Shown here: positions 12,526 through 23,040 of the stretch, piece by piece | Layout: every line of letters begins with the position of its first letter | How positions within the stretch are numbered: the first letter of the stretch is position 1 | Assembly: GCA_963580455.1 (NCBI GenBank) | Contig: OY756969.1 | Span: 7,579,501-7,643,500, forward strand | Source: Euonymus europaeus | Taxonomy: Eukaryota; Streptophyta; Magnoliopsida; Celastrales; Celastraceae | Direction: 5' to 3' | DNA: 64,000 nucleotides | Notes under the pieces: generated by a model | The model's database searches: none | What the model was told of the DNA's origin: nothing | What the model saw: the letters and a program-made list of their open reading frames with translations, nothing else | Made by a program: the position numbers and the translations under genes

Positions 12526-13343
12526 CTACAACAATGGTAAAATACAGGAGTCAATAATATTGCAAGGTTGCCAAATCATTCTCTCTTTGCAGTACTGCAA
12601 CAACATATATAACATCTAAACATAGAACATCAAGTAACAAAACAAAACAAAACAAAAAATAGGAATACAGGATAATAAACTATTACTGCCATTTTTTATT
12701 CAAATCTCCTTTCACAGTTTTCACTCAATTTATTCAGAGCAACTTTGTAACATTCTGTCTTTTTTTTTAACCACAACCTAACTCTCATATGATCTACTGT
12801 CTACAGTCTACAAGATTAAACTGGAAGAAGAAAAACATCCAACCCATTTGTCCAATCCAAATCGGCAAATCCCACTCCCACGAATTACCAAAACGGAAAG
12901 GGACTTACCTCGTTCGTAATCGTCGCAAGTCGCGTCGTTGAAGCAGCTATCTCCTCATCGCAGCTCTCTGCCTCTCTCCTCGTTGCAGGTCGCAGCTCTC
13001 TGCCTCTCTCGCCTACTCAAAACCACTGCAGGTCTGCAGCAGCTCACTGCTCACAGCCACATAACTCACAAGTCACGCCCTCACTATCGACTCGCAAAGA
13101 CAGAGTCGCCGTTGCCCGTCAGTGCCGTCACCTATTAGGTCAAAATTTCAGATACAGAGATGAGAGATACTGAGATAAAGTCATAAAGAATAAAGATATC
13201 AGATATGAGATAATGTTAAATGTTTAATTATTTAGCACTTTAGCCGGTTATGCTTTAATAATTTAATCTTTATTGCTTTTGAGTTTTGCCTTTAGGCTTT
13301 AGGTGATTACTGTCTACTGATTAATAGATTAAGACATTAAGCA

Positions 13344-13381
<38 letters not shown>

Positions 13382-13558
13382 TTAAAACATATAGATTAAT
13401 TTTGGTTTTCGGTTTAAAACCGAAATTAATTTCAAAAATCCGAAACCGAACGAAAATCGTAATTATCAAAAAACTAAAACCGAAACCGAACCGTTAAACT
13501 GAAAACTGAACCAAACTTTGATTTACAGTTTGGTTTGGTTTCTTCCACCCCAACATAT

Positions 13559-15102
13559 TGATAAGTGCCAGAATATACATTCTTAAAGTGTTAAAATACT
13601 ACCAAAGCAATGCCAAGAAATTGTGCTTAAAAGCTGAATTTTCAAGATTATTGTACTTAAGATCTTCTTGGATGTTTTGCAGGTTAAAAGGCAGTAAGAG
13701 CTGTCGGAATGAGATTTGATCTTCAGTAAATTTTTAGAGGACACTTCAAGCTTTTCAGGAAGTATTGGTTCACAAAAATTGGAGTTCATTTGGGCCTCTA
13801 AAGGTTGCCTTGAAGTCAAGTTTGGAAGTTATATCCGAGGCATAATTTCTGTTTGCAGACCAGACCTTTAGAAGCCCATAACTTGAGAGTCTGATGTCCA
13901 AATTGAGTGATTCAAAAGCCCATAATTATCTACACATTTGTATCTAAAATATTGATGAAGGGTTTGAGTTCATAATAGGATTTTTTTAGGCCCATAATGC
14001 AGTTACAAGATTAGTGTGTAATTGGAAGTTGATGTCATTGATGATACCATTTCCATTCAAAGAGTAGACAATCCACCACACCAATTTGATGGACAATCCA
14101 CCACCAAAAGATGGCACTAACTCCTCCACTATGTGCTCATTTTCTCTATAAATAGAGAGGAGTAGGAGCTAGGAGGGGGAGCTTGGAGACAAGAAGGAAA
14201 GAGGAGAAGGATTGGAGGCAAAAAGAGGAGAAGGAAAAGAAGAAAACAAGGCTTGTGTTTGTAATTATGTTTTTATGTTTCATGTTTTATTTGGTTATGT
14301 ATAACTAAACTCTTGTTAGTTAGGGCTTGTCTTGAAGCCCTAAGCATGCTTTCAATTTTATAAGTTGTGTGGATTTCAATTTCTACAAGCATGATGATTT
14401 TGATTTTTCCATATTATGTGAGTTCTAGTATTGTGTTTCTTTGAGTAGCTAACTTTGAAGCATGTATTAGAATTAATTGTTGTAGAACATGATCAATTGC
14501 CTTGTTGAATATGTTCTTTCTTGCAACATATAATTCAGTTGAAAATGAATTATGAAAAATCAATTCTGGAATACCTAAGTACAAATACCATGTATTAGGA
14601 TTCTTGTGACATTCATATTCTCTTTGCTCTTATTGAATTCTTGATTGTTGATTGATGCAGACGCCATGCTAGATTTCGATTAAGAATACACGTAATGAGG
14701 TAGACGCCATACACTTTACATGCAATTAAGAGAGAATCATACAACTTGAGTTTGGCCATAACCTTGTTGTGAATGTTGTCATCATATGCTTGTTAAAATT
14801 GTTAGTCTATTATTTCTTATAAATTGTTTGAATGTTTTGTGGTGGATTGTGAGTCTTAGCTATTGTTTTCATTAATATCAATTCTCATTCTTGTTCTCAA
14901 CATCAATTTCTTTGTCTTAATTTTTATCTATTACAAGATTTAACCCCCCCCTTTTACCCCTTTTATAATTGTATCAATTATATTCAAGTGTTAGATTATA
15001 TATCTATTAGCATCACTCCTTGTGGGATCGACTCTTACTTGTTCACTATATATTAATTGTACATTTGTAAGTATATTTTAAATTGTTACTAACGACATAA
15101 CA
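13559..15102 (+). mobile_element. LTR (TGATAAGTGCC family) inserted in the target duplication of the hAT element
   Basis: Begins TGATAAGTGCC (13559), ends ACATAACA (15102), and is flanked by perfect CATAT duplications (13554-13558 and 15103-15107). Length 1544 bp, no coding region. It has a promoter-like TATA box (TATAAATA, 14147-14154), a purine-rich stretch after it (14154-14250), and near the 3' end the phrase 'tccttgtgggatcgactct' seen in many plant retrotransposon LTRs. A solo LTR is the best reading. Strand is given from the TATA-box orientation. Confidence 0.78.
14147..14154 (+). promoter_or_regulatory. TATA box of the LTR promoter
   Basis: TATAAATA in the middle of the LTR 13559-15102, followed by a purine-rich transcribed-leader-like stretch. 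Inferred from position and consensus only. Confidence 0.5.
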
Positions 15103-16879
15103 CATATATATACATTTCATCACATGACAGTTCACAATTGACTGATACCAAAATCACCACAATCAAGTTGATGTCGTATAAATCACACAGTCAATACAAC
15201 TATTATTATAACACTACCAGTCTCATCATAACAACTCAATCATACTAACACACACACACACACACAGATACATGAATTGTAAAATTTGCAATCCTTCGGC
15301 ATGCAATTCCGTGACACAGGTGAGTATTATTTACCTCAGTACACTACCGTAAGTCCAACAATTCAACTATAAAGAGTGTTTCTGAAATTAATCACCACAC
15401 TCATATCTATTAACATTTAATTAACCAATTATTTAACAAATATTTTAATTAATTCTCTAGTCAATCTAGTCAACAGGGGACCAGTCAATTGGTCAACCTA
15501 GAACTACCGGGTCAGGCAAACCCGATTTCCATTATTCTTCCCACAAGCGGGTCTAACAGATCCGTTGGGTTGCATTACCAGGTTGCCATCGTTGGTGGAA
15601 CAGTGGTGGTCACGACCGACCTTAATAGGTAGAGGGGGTCATGGAGAGTCCAGCGTCGTAACCTTTTACCTAATAATTGGCCTGCGTTAAAGCTCACGGT
15701 GGCCGCGCCCTTCCCTGCCTCTGTTTACGTCCCTCTAGTCCACCAATCCATCCGAAACCAATATGGTTGAGTTCGCTTCTCCATTCTCACCTCTCCACTA
15801 TGGTTGAGTCACCAAGACCCTCCTCCATCGTGTCGTTCCCCTTCCCTGTTTTCCCTGTTTTAGATTTAGGGTTTTTTGGGTTCCGTTCCAATTCCAAAAT
15901 ATTTATATTTTAAACCCTTTAATTAGTCTTGTACTGTTATGCCCTTGTTCTTTCATCCTAATTACACTAAATATCTATATGTATTTACAATTTGCCCACT
16001 ATCATATTTATTATTATATTTTTGTATTTAATTTCCAAAATTCATAATAAATTCATTTTAATTCCAATTCTAGCAATGCTTGTGCTCTTAAATTCTATTT
16101 TTCTTGTATAATTTATTAAAATCACCTTGGCCCTATCTACGTTTTCATCTACATCAATTCTAATTTTATCCTAATTTTCTCGTAAAATATGTCAATCTAA
16201 AATTCTTTGAAATTTGAACGACAATTCAGGTCGGGGTGTTACAAGACTTGACATGCTCACTTATCACTCAAAGAGAATGGAATAACAAAATACTCGAAGC
16301 TTTTAAATACACAAACTCTTAAACAACACCAACACTTTCAAAGCTTTGATAACTTCATCTCTATGGGTTGTCTCCTTATATAGGCATCCAACTCCTCTTG
16401 AAATTGAGATAAATATTGATCATAATTATCTCCAGCAGATAATAAACAAGTTGGATTAAAATAATCAGTAGAGACGTTCATCTCAATAAAAACAGTCCAA
16501 ATAATATAAGCCACAATAATAGGAGTTAATCTCTTATCTAATAACCATTTCATAGAGATTCCATCCTAATCTCAACAACTCAAGTGATATCTAAATTAGG
16601 AATTCATTTTAAAGACAATCACTTGAGAGTTATTTCCTAATTAGGATAGAAAACCAAAAAATTGAAACTCTCAAAACGTGTACCAGAGTCCTTGTATACG
16701 TAGAGTTCTAACCATAATCGAGACTGATTAGATTTGGTAATCTGAAGGCTACATGGTGAGCTTACATGCAGTTACATCCAATCCTATCACACAAGTATCA
16801 ATTAGCTTAGGATATGTATCCTAACAATTTTGAGAAATCCTCTAATTTTTTTATAAGAAATTCAGAGGATTTCTGGTAG

Positions 16880-17330
16880 TAGAGTTTAAAGTTTAGGAGT
16901 TTTGGGTTTTGGGATTTAGGAGAACAGAGTTTAGTATTTACAATTTAGGGTTTAGGAGATTATAATTTAGTGTTTAGGATTTTAAGATTTAGCACTAAAG
17001 GTTTAAGGTTTTGGGCTTTAAGAATATTCGTTAGTAAAATTTTATGATTTTCTTCTTATTTTTGTAAATTCCTCTTAACTATTTATAAGATTTTTTGTTC
17101 AAAATTAAAACTATAATTGTTAACATTCAGAGGATTTCTAGAAAATTCATACAATTTCTAGTTATGGGGTTTGAAGTTTAAAAGTTTAGGTTTTTTGGGT
17201 TGAGGAGATTAGAGGTTAGTGTTTAGAGTTTAGGATTTTGTGATTTAGAAGATTAGAATTTCGTCTTTTGGATTTTGTAGTTCAATGTGTTGGGTTTGGG
17301 GTTTAGGAGTTTAGGGTTTAGAGTTGTTTT
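16880..17330 (+). repeat. Degenerate TTTAGGG-like (telomere-type) repeats
   Basis: Many spaced words of the form TTTAGGGTTTAGG, GTTTAGGAG, GATTTAGG and GTTTTGGG, for example near 16948, 17224 and 17310. No perfect array remains. Confidence 0.5.
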
Positions 17331-17650
17331 TGTTTGATTTACAGAAACTCTATAATTTTTTTGATATATTTTATGAAATCTTTTGAATTTTTTTCTAAAT
17401 TTTAAAAAATTCTCTGACTTGTTTTTATGAATTTTGTCAAATTCTCTAAATTTTGGACAAGTTTAAACTGAAATTTTGGTTCTTTTTTGTTTTATTTTCA
17501 GAAAATCTATAAATTTTTTGATATATTTTATGAAATCCTTTGGATTTTTTTTGTTTTATTTTGAAAACTATTCTAATTTTTTTGGATGAAGTTTTGAAAA
17601 ATTCTTTAAATTCTGTATAAGTTTGAGAAATCTTTGAAGTTCATGTAGAG
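17330..17650 (+). repeat. Imperfect tandem repeat, about 165 bp unit
   Basis: The phrase 'tttttgatatattttatgaaatc' recurs near 17358 and 17516 with similar sequence around it, including 'aattct.ta.attttg.acaagttt'. Related to 5341-5520. Confidence 0.5.
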
Positions 17651-18300
17651 GATTTGACAAATGAACATTTAAATGTATCGACATGGGTCATATTATAAAG
17701 AATTTTTCGCGTTGATTTTGAATCTATATTTTTTTTAAAATACGGCTTGTATTTTGAGAGATAAAAATGTTTTAAAGTTTTTAAAAGAAAAAAAATCTAA
17801 TGATGTTAGTATATTTCGTGCGCATGTGAATTTATTAGAATAACGGTAGTTTTCTTCATAGTTATTTAAAGAATATATTGGAATATTGAAAAGTTGAAGG
17901 TAGTAAATGTAATGCACATTTTCATTAAAAGACTTATTGTTGAATCTCCCAATTATTTTAATTGAATATTGACAATTGCAAACAATATGCGTATCCATGG
18001 AGAATTAATGAAAGATGTCGTCATTATTGGAAGGAAAAAAATCTTGGCTCAATGACTTCAAAGTTTGCTTATGTGGTCTCTTCCATTGAAAAAATTCAAA
18101 TTAAGAAAATTTCTAACAATGAACTTTAGAGCTCTATACTGGTTCATGAACATCGAATGACCACACAAGTTATTGAAAAAATTATTGAAAGTTATACTAG
18201 GTGATGAAAATAGTCGTGGAAACTCATCTGCATGGACATTTGTTGAAGAGGTTGAGTTCATATAGGTGGAACAGGGCATGGACGTAGGAGAGGACATTGG

Positions 18301-19170
18301 TGTAGTGATCAAAATTGGGTCTGGCTCACTTCGGTAAAAAGTTAATAGCTAATCAGTATTTGACTGGTCAGAGATCCGTTCAGCTTTGACCAAGCCAAAG
18401 CTCAATTCCCATTCTTGTCCAATGGACCAGGAGCTTAGCAAAGAAGCTCAGAGGCCAAGATGAAAGTTCACTTGGAGTCGAGCTCGTCAAAATACTGGAG
18501 GTCGTCATGTTGGGGCTCAAGTCGCATTGGTGCTCAGTGACTATAAGGAACACAGAGCTTACAAGGACTGGAGCTCGCCCCTGCTCCTTCTCCTTGAAGT
18601 ACATTCGTTTTCTCAAGGTAGTCAGTGTGACACACCTGTCAAGCTGTTGGTATTATCCCTTTTATCTATGATTTGTACTTTCATTTAATGATCCCATATT
18701 GTTTTTGGTTCAGCACCATCCTTTTTGGCTAACTTACTATAAAGTGGATGTCACCTTTTACATAGGTCTTTTACTTCAATGTCAGGCTTGTCTTCTCTTA
18801 CTAAAATTAGTAAACAAACCACACTATAAATAATCATTTTCCTTCTCTAGAGTGGGGATTGGATTTTTGGGCAACAAAGACCAGCATATAGTAGTTCTCT
18901 CTCAACTCTCTCAGCTAGGACATTCCCAAACATTGCCCTTCCTTTCCCGGTCTCTTCCATGGTCATTCTCTTTTCATCTCTATGAAAACTGACTTGATCG
19001 TCAGAGCCCCAACAACCGGACCCCCCAAATTCGGTCTTTGGGTTCTTTTGATTTTCTAGTTGGAGGTGTGTGTAAGACTTGAAGCATCCTGGATTTTTTG
19101 TGAAGATTACTAGTGCCCACAAAAAGTCAAAATTATTGTACTTTTTTATTATGGACTTTGGGCATCTACA
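18301..19170 (+). repeat. 5' LTR of the gypsy relic
   Basis: The right end (CTACA, 19170) is fixed by the primer-binding site just after it. The left end at 18301 is inferred from the matching TGTAG inverted terminus. A TATAAATA box is at 18825-18832. No second LTR is available for comparison. Confidence 0.6.
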
Positions 19171-19173
19171 ATT

Positions 19174-19190
19174 TGGCGCCCACCGTGGGG
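19174..19190 (+). other. Primer-binding site of the gypsy relic
   Basis: TGGCGCCCACCGTGGGG, a standard tRNA-complementary start of plant Ty3/gypsy elements, three bases after the LTR end. Confidence 0.8.
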
Positions 19191-19238
19191 CCTTGGTAAT
19201 TTTACCATAGAAAATATTTTGTTTTATAGTTGCTAATC

Positions 19239-20248
19239 ATGTCTGAAACACCCAACTATGTGCCGGAGATCATGGCTCAACTAGCAACAATGAGGGAGGA
19301 GCTTCATCATAATATAGCCCGCTTGGAGTCCGTTGAAGCAGAGAATAACAGGCTAAGAAAAGAATGTCATGCCGAGGTGGTAGAGCACGCTAAAGATGAA
19401 ACAGAGAATAACACTCTTATTTGTCTAGCCGCTTGGAGTCGTTTTGTCTCTAGAGGGATCTCTTATCAGCAGAAACACACTCCCCCACCTCTAGGAGATG
19501 CTGATCAACAAAATGGTAGGAGAGATGCGCTAGAGCATGATGAAAGTGATTTTTCTTGTCGCCTAATTGAAATGGAGGCTAGAATAAATAAGGTGCCTGG
19601 GATAGCAGCACCACTGAAGAGGACTCCACCTACTTGTTATGTCGATTCTACTTTCGTGGAACATATCGCTTTTGCTGAATTACCCCCTTAGGTTTATGTT
19701 TCCTACCATGAAACTTTATGAAAGAGTATCAGACCCTGGCAAGCACATAGCCCACTATAAGCAAAATATTTTTGCTATGGCAATCCCACAGCACCTCAAA
19801 GAAGCATGTATGTGCAAAGGCTTTGGGTTGAGCTTGGTTGGAGCAGCTCTCCAATGGTTCATTGGCTTACCGACCAACGATATTTTCACCTTTGCCCAGA
19901 TGATGGGTGCTTTCCTATTGCATTTCACTAGCATTCATTAAGGAGATATACAAATGCTCTAACGATCTATATAAAATCCAGCAAGCACTTGGTGAGTCGA
20001 CCAGGAGTTTCCTCATTAGATTCAACAAGGAACGAGTTTCTATTCCTAATTGCAATGTAGAAATAGCTTTGCGAGCCTTCGAGAATGGAGTGCTGCTCGA
20101 TACTGGTTTATATGAGGAGCTAACCAAATACGACTGTCACACTATGGAGGATGCTATCTTGAGGGCTATAGTCCATAATAGATGGGAGAAGGACCCCAGG
20201 AGATTGGGGCCCAAGTTGTCAAACAGTGACACCAAAGGCGAGAAATGA
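19239..20248 (+). pseudogene. Ty3/gypsy gag relic
   Basis: The first ATG after the leader (19239) opens a coiled-coil-like N-terminus (MREELHHNIARLESVEAEN). The frame stops at about 19691, continues in another phase with the retrotransposon gag domain (SDPGKHIAHYKQNIFAMAIP, LVGAALQWFIGLP, about 19730-19880), then shifts again near 19935 to EIYKCSNDLYKIQQALGEST through about 20215. These are the ordered landmarks of the Retrotrans_gag family. Two frameshifts make it non-functional. Confidence 0.8.
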
Positions 20249-20699
20249 GAATGCCCAGTTGAAGAGAAGGTCAGCTCTCAAGAGGCTTGGGCTAGTGTGG
20301 ATGAGGTGAACCTAGGCAAGATTTTCAATGGAAAGCTCTACCACATGAGGTGGTGGAAGTGATGAAGTCTATGGGATGCAGTATGATGGCCAAGAAAGCC
20401 AGAGTTTCTCAATGCAGACACCTCCATGTGGTGTGACTATCATCGCAATCATGGCCACAACATGGTGGACTATAATTCCTTAAGGATTGAGGTCATCGAG
20501 CTATTAAAAAGGGACACCTTAGGGACGTCGAGCTGGAGGCTAAGTAGGCTAATGGTCTTCCCACTATGCATGTGATATTTGGAAGTTCAGAGATTAGTAG
20601 GGTCTCGCATTTTGCAGCTCACCGAAGTACTAGAGAACCTGTGAATCTTGAATGCAGAATAGGACATTGCTTGACTACTACTACGAATAAAGTGATGAC

Positions 20700-21175
20700 C
20701 TTTGTTGAAAATGAAGCAACTCGCCTCCTCCACCGGCTTCATAATGCCTTAGTAGTCACCTTCCAGGTTGCCAATATTCATGTGAATAGAATATTGGTCG
20801 ACGACAGGAGTTCTACCAACATATTGTTATTAAGTTCATTAAGGTTGATGGGGATTGATGAGGACCATATCGTTAGACAACCAACAGTGCTCTATGGGTT
20901 CAACGGTGAGTCAAAATTCTCCGTCGGAGAGATTGTGCTACTAGTCTATGTTTGAGTAAATACTCAGAACAAATTTGTGGTTGTCGATTGTCTTTCTACG
21001 AAAAATATGATAGTTGAACACCCATGGATCCATGAGATGAGGGCTGTTCCATCCACTTACTCTTAAGTATTGAAGTTTCCCACCAGTAATGGCGTGATGG
21101 AGGTCCTCGGCGAGCAGGCGACAGCTAGAAACTATTATAAGAATGCTATGAAGAAACCTGTAGAGTCAGCATAGT
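20700..21175 (+). pseudogene. Retroviral-type aspartic protease and pre-RT linker relic
   Basis: Contains NRILVDDRSSTNILLLSSL followed by GFNGESKFSVGEIVL, the pattern of a gypsy aspartic protease. The catalytic triad D-T/S-G reads D-D-R, so the site is lost. In-frame stops occur near 20953 and 21064. The following VEHPWIHEMRAVPSTYS segment is the usual linker before reverse transcriptase, which is absent. Confidence 0.7.
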
Positions 21176-21290
21176 AATTAAAGTGTGGGAGCTCAAAATA
21201 CTCAGCCAATGAACTAGAAATGGAAGAGTTAGATGAAGTAAAAATTTCGTCGAAGTTCTCTAAAAGAAAAGTGTTCGTTAGAGCATTGCC

Positions 21291-21804
21291 TCGTGAACTG
21301 TGCTACCTCTGTATCAAAATTCCTCGTTCACCGTGATACCACTATATCACAAAATTTAAATTTTATTTCATTGTCTCGTGAATCGTGATACCCTAACATG
21401 CATGATACTCAAACCACTCTGTTGCAATTGGAATGTGATGCCCTTCAGATTTTACTAAACATAATGATCCAAGTTGGACACGAAATTTCCTTGTGATAAT
21501 TTGTGACACTCTTACTATATCTGTGTGATACCTATTTCAAACCGTTGTTATGTAAAACTTTGAAAGTTATGATGGTTAGTCTTATGTGATTGCACCATTA
21601 TTTTTGTCACCATGTCACGTTTGATAATTTGTGATACATTTATGATTAATCTATGATACCCATCTAAATCATGTTGAACACCGAGATTTTCTGTGAGAAT
21701 ACTGCTTCAAATTGATGACAATCTATGATACCGTGATTGTTTTGTGATACCTGCGTGATATCTCTATGATATCCACCAATGTAACGTAAGGGTATCACAT
21801 AATC
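21291..21804. repeat. Sequence rich in GTGATACC words
   Basis: Repeated short phrases such as 'gtgataccc', 'tgtgataatttgtgacac' and 'tctatgatacc' recur every 20-40 bases. No coding region. It is probably part of the same unit as the tandem array that follows, since GTATCA words in the opposite sense also occur in the array. Confidence 0.5.
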
Positions 21805-23040
21805 AATACTACTGAAATAAGCTTCCTTGTAACAAAAAAACATAATATCAACAAAGAAACTCCCCAAAAATAAATACAATATAGAAAAACTAAAAAACAA
21901 ATGCCCCAAAAAACAAAAGTCCATATTCATGTACCAGCTTACAAATGCCCCAAAAAACAAAGCATCTTAAGAAAAATACGAAAAAGGAAAATAGAAAAAA
22001 TTAGAAACTCAAACCCAATCTACTGAAACAAGCTTTCTTGTAACCAAAAAACATGACACCAACAAAGTATAAAAGTCTCCTAAAATACATACAGTACAGA
22101 AAACTAAAAAACAAAGAATTTAAAGAACAATACGAATAAGGAAAACATCATCCGCCATCACTATAAACAAGAGACAGTATGAACAAAATCACCAAGGTAT
22201 CATACCCTTATCACATAATAAAAAAATACTGGAAAAACCTTCCCTACAACTAAAAAACAAAAAATCAGCAAAACATATATCTCCCCAAAAATATATACAT
22301 ACAGTACCGAAAAACTAAAAAACAAAGCATTTTAAGAACAATGCGAAAAAGGAAAATAGAAAAAATTAGAAACACAAACTCAACCTACTGAAACAAGATT
22401 TCCTGTAACCAAAAAACATAACACCAAAAAGCATAAAACTTCCAAAAATACATCACACCCCAACATAACAGGAAATGCTTCTGAAGAATTCTTAATCATG
22501 AGAAAAACACCGTCCACCATCACTAAAAACAGGAGACAATATGAACAAAATGACCAAGATATCATACGAGTATCACATAATAAAAAAGTTTTCCTTACAA
22601 CCAAAAAATAAAAAATCAACAAAGCATATACCTCCCCAAAAAGACATACATTCAGTACAGAAAAACTAAAAAACAAAGCATCTTAATAATAATGCGAAGA
22701 AGGAAAATACAAAAAATTAGAAACTCAAACTCAATCTACTGAAACAAGCTTCCCTATAGCCAAAAAACATAACACCAACAAAGCATAAACTTCCAAAAAT
22801 ACATCACACCCCAACATAACAGGAAATACTTCTAAAGAATTCTTAATCATGAGAAAAACATTGTCCACCATCACTAAAAATAGGAGGCAATATGAACAAA
22901 ATCACCAGGGTATCATACGAGTATCACATAATAATAAAGAACTGCAATAGCCTTCCCTGCAATATAAATACAAAAAATCAACAAATCATACACCTTCTAA
23001 AAAAATATATAGTGTAAAAAACTAAATACCGACAGATCTT
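21805..23040. repeat. Tandem array, about 355-bp unit, about 3.3 copies
   Basis: The phrase 'actgaaacaagctttcttg' and variants start units at about 21812, 22022, 22386 and 22738. The first unit is shortened (210 bp); the others are about 352-364 bp. Within units the same order recurs: 'ccaaaaaacataacacc', 'ctaaaaaacaaagcat', 'ggaaaatagaaaaaattag', 'gtccaccatcacta' and 'aggtatcata'. No gene. Confidence 0.75.

Larger units (their letters stand above)
6831..13553 (-). mobile_element. hAT transposon with decayed transposase, nested in LTR 5951-16243
   Basis: The ends TAGGAGTGGAAG and (reverse complement of the right end) TTGGGGTGGAAG are hAT-type terminal inverted repeats. Subterminal AACCGAA-type repeats occur at both ends (6870-6960 and 13400-13500). 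The 8-bp target duplication is CATATATA at 6823-6830. Its right copy has been pushed to 15103-15110 by a later LTR insertion whose own 5-bp duplication is CATAT (13554-13558). Without the internal solo LTR (7574-10238) the element is about 4.05 kb, a normal autonomous hAT size. The transposase is on the minus strand at 10405-12525. Confidence 0.85.
5951..16243. mobile_element. LTR (TGTAACGCCCC family), interrupted by nested insertions
   Basis: The outer shell of a nest. It begins TGTAACGCCCCG (5951) and ends CGGGGTGTTACA (16243), a 12-bp inverted terminus with one mismatch. The flanks ATACT (5946-5950) and AGACT (16244-16248) fit a 5-bp target duplication with one change. Removing the inserted DNA (6831-15110) leaves about 2.0 kb (5951-6830 plus 15111-16243), close to the 2.3-kb relative at 53403-55680. 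Both pieces lack coding potential, so a solo LTR, probably of a Ty3/gypsy element, is the simplest reading. A large non-autonomous element is the alternative. A third, truncated relative is at 33230-33825. Confidence 0.7.
16244..18300. other. Intergenic AT-rich sequence
   Basis: No recognisable gene; the minus-strand open frames at 16338-16553, 17735-17998 and 18058-18312 have no domain. It contains the telomere-like stretch 16880-17330 and the repeat 17330-17650. Confidence 0.5.
18301..21290 (+). mobile_element. Truncated Ty3/gypsy retrotransposon (Tat-like): LTR, gag, protease
   Basis: A 5' LTR (18301-19170, TGTAGTG...CATCTACA) with a TATA box is followed by a primer-binding site, a gag region in three frames and a protease-like segment ending in the 'HPWIHEMRAVPSTY' motif common before reverse transcriptase in Tat-lineage elements. 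No reverse transcriptase, integrase or 3' LTR follows; the sequence changes character at about 21290. It is an old, truncated copy. Confidence 0.75.

Noticed and set aside
12938..13138. Serine- and alanine-rich frame upstream of the hAT transposase
   Set aside because: CT-rich leader region of the hAT element; no domain and not joined to the transposase by a credible splice.
21805..23040. Possible CRISPR-like array
   Set aside because: Units are 355 bp, diverged, with no short repeat/unique spacer pattern; the sequence is eukaryotic.
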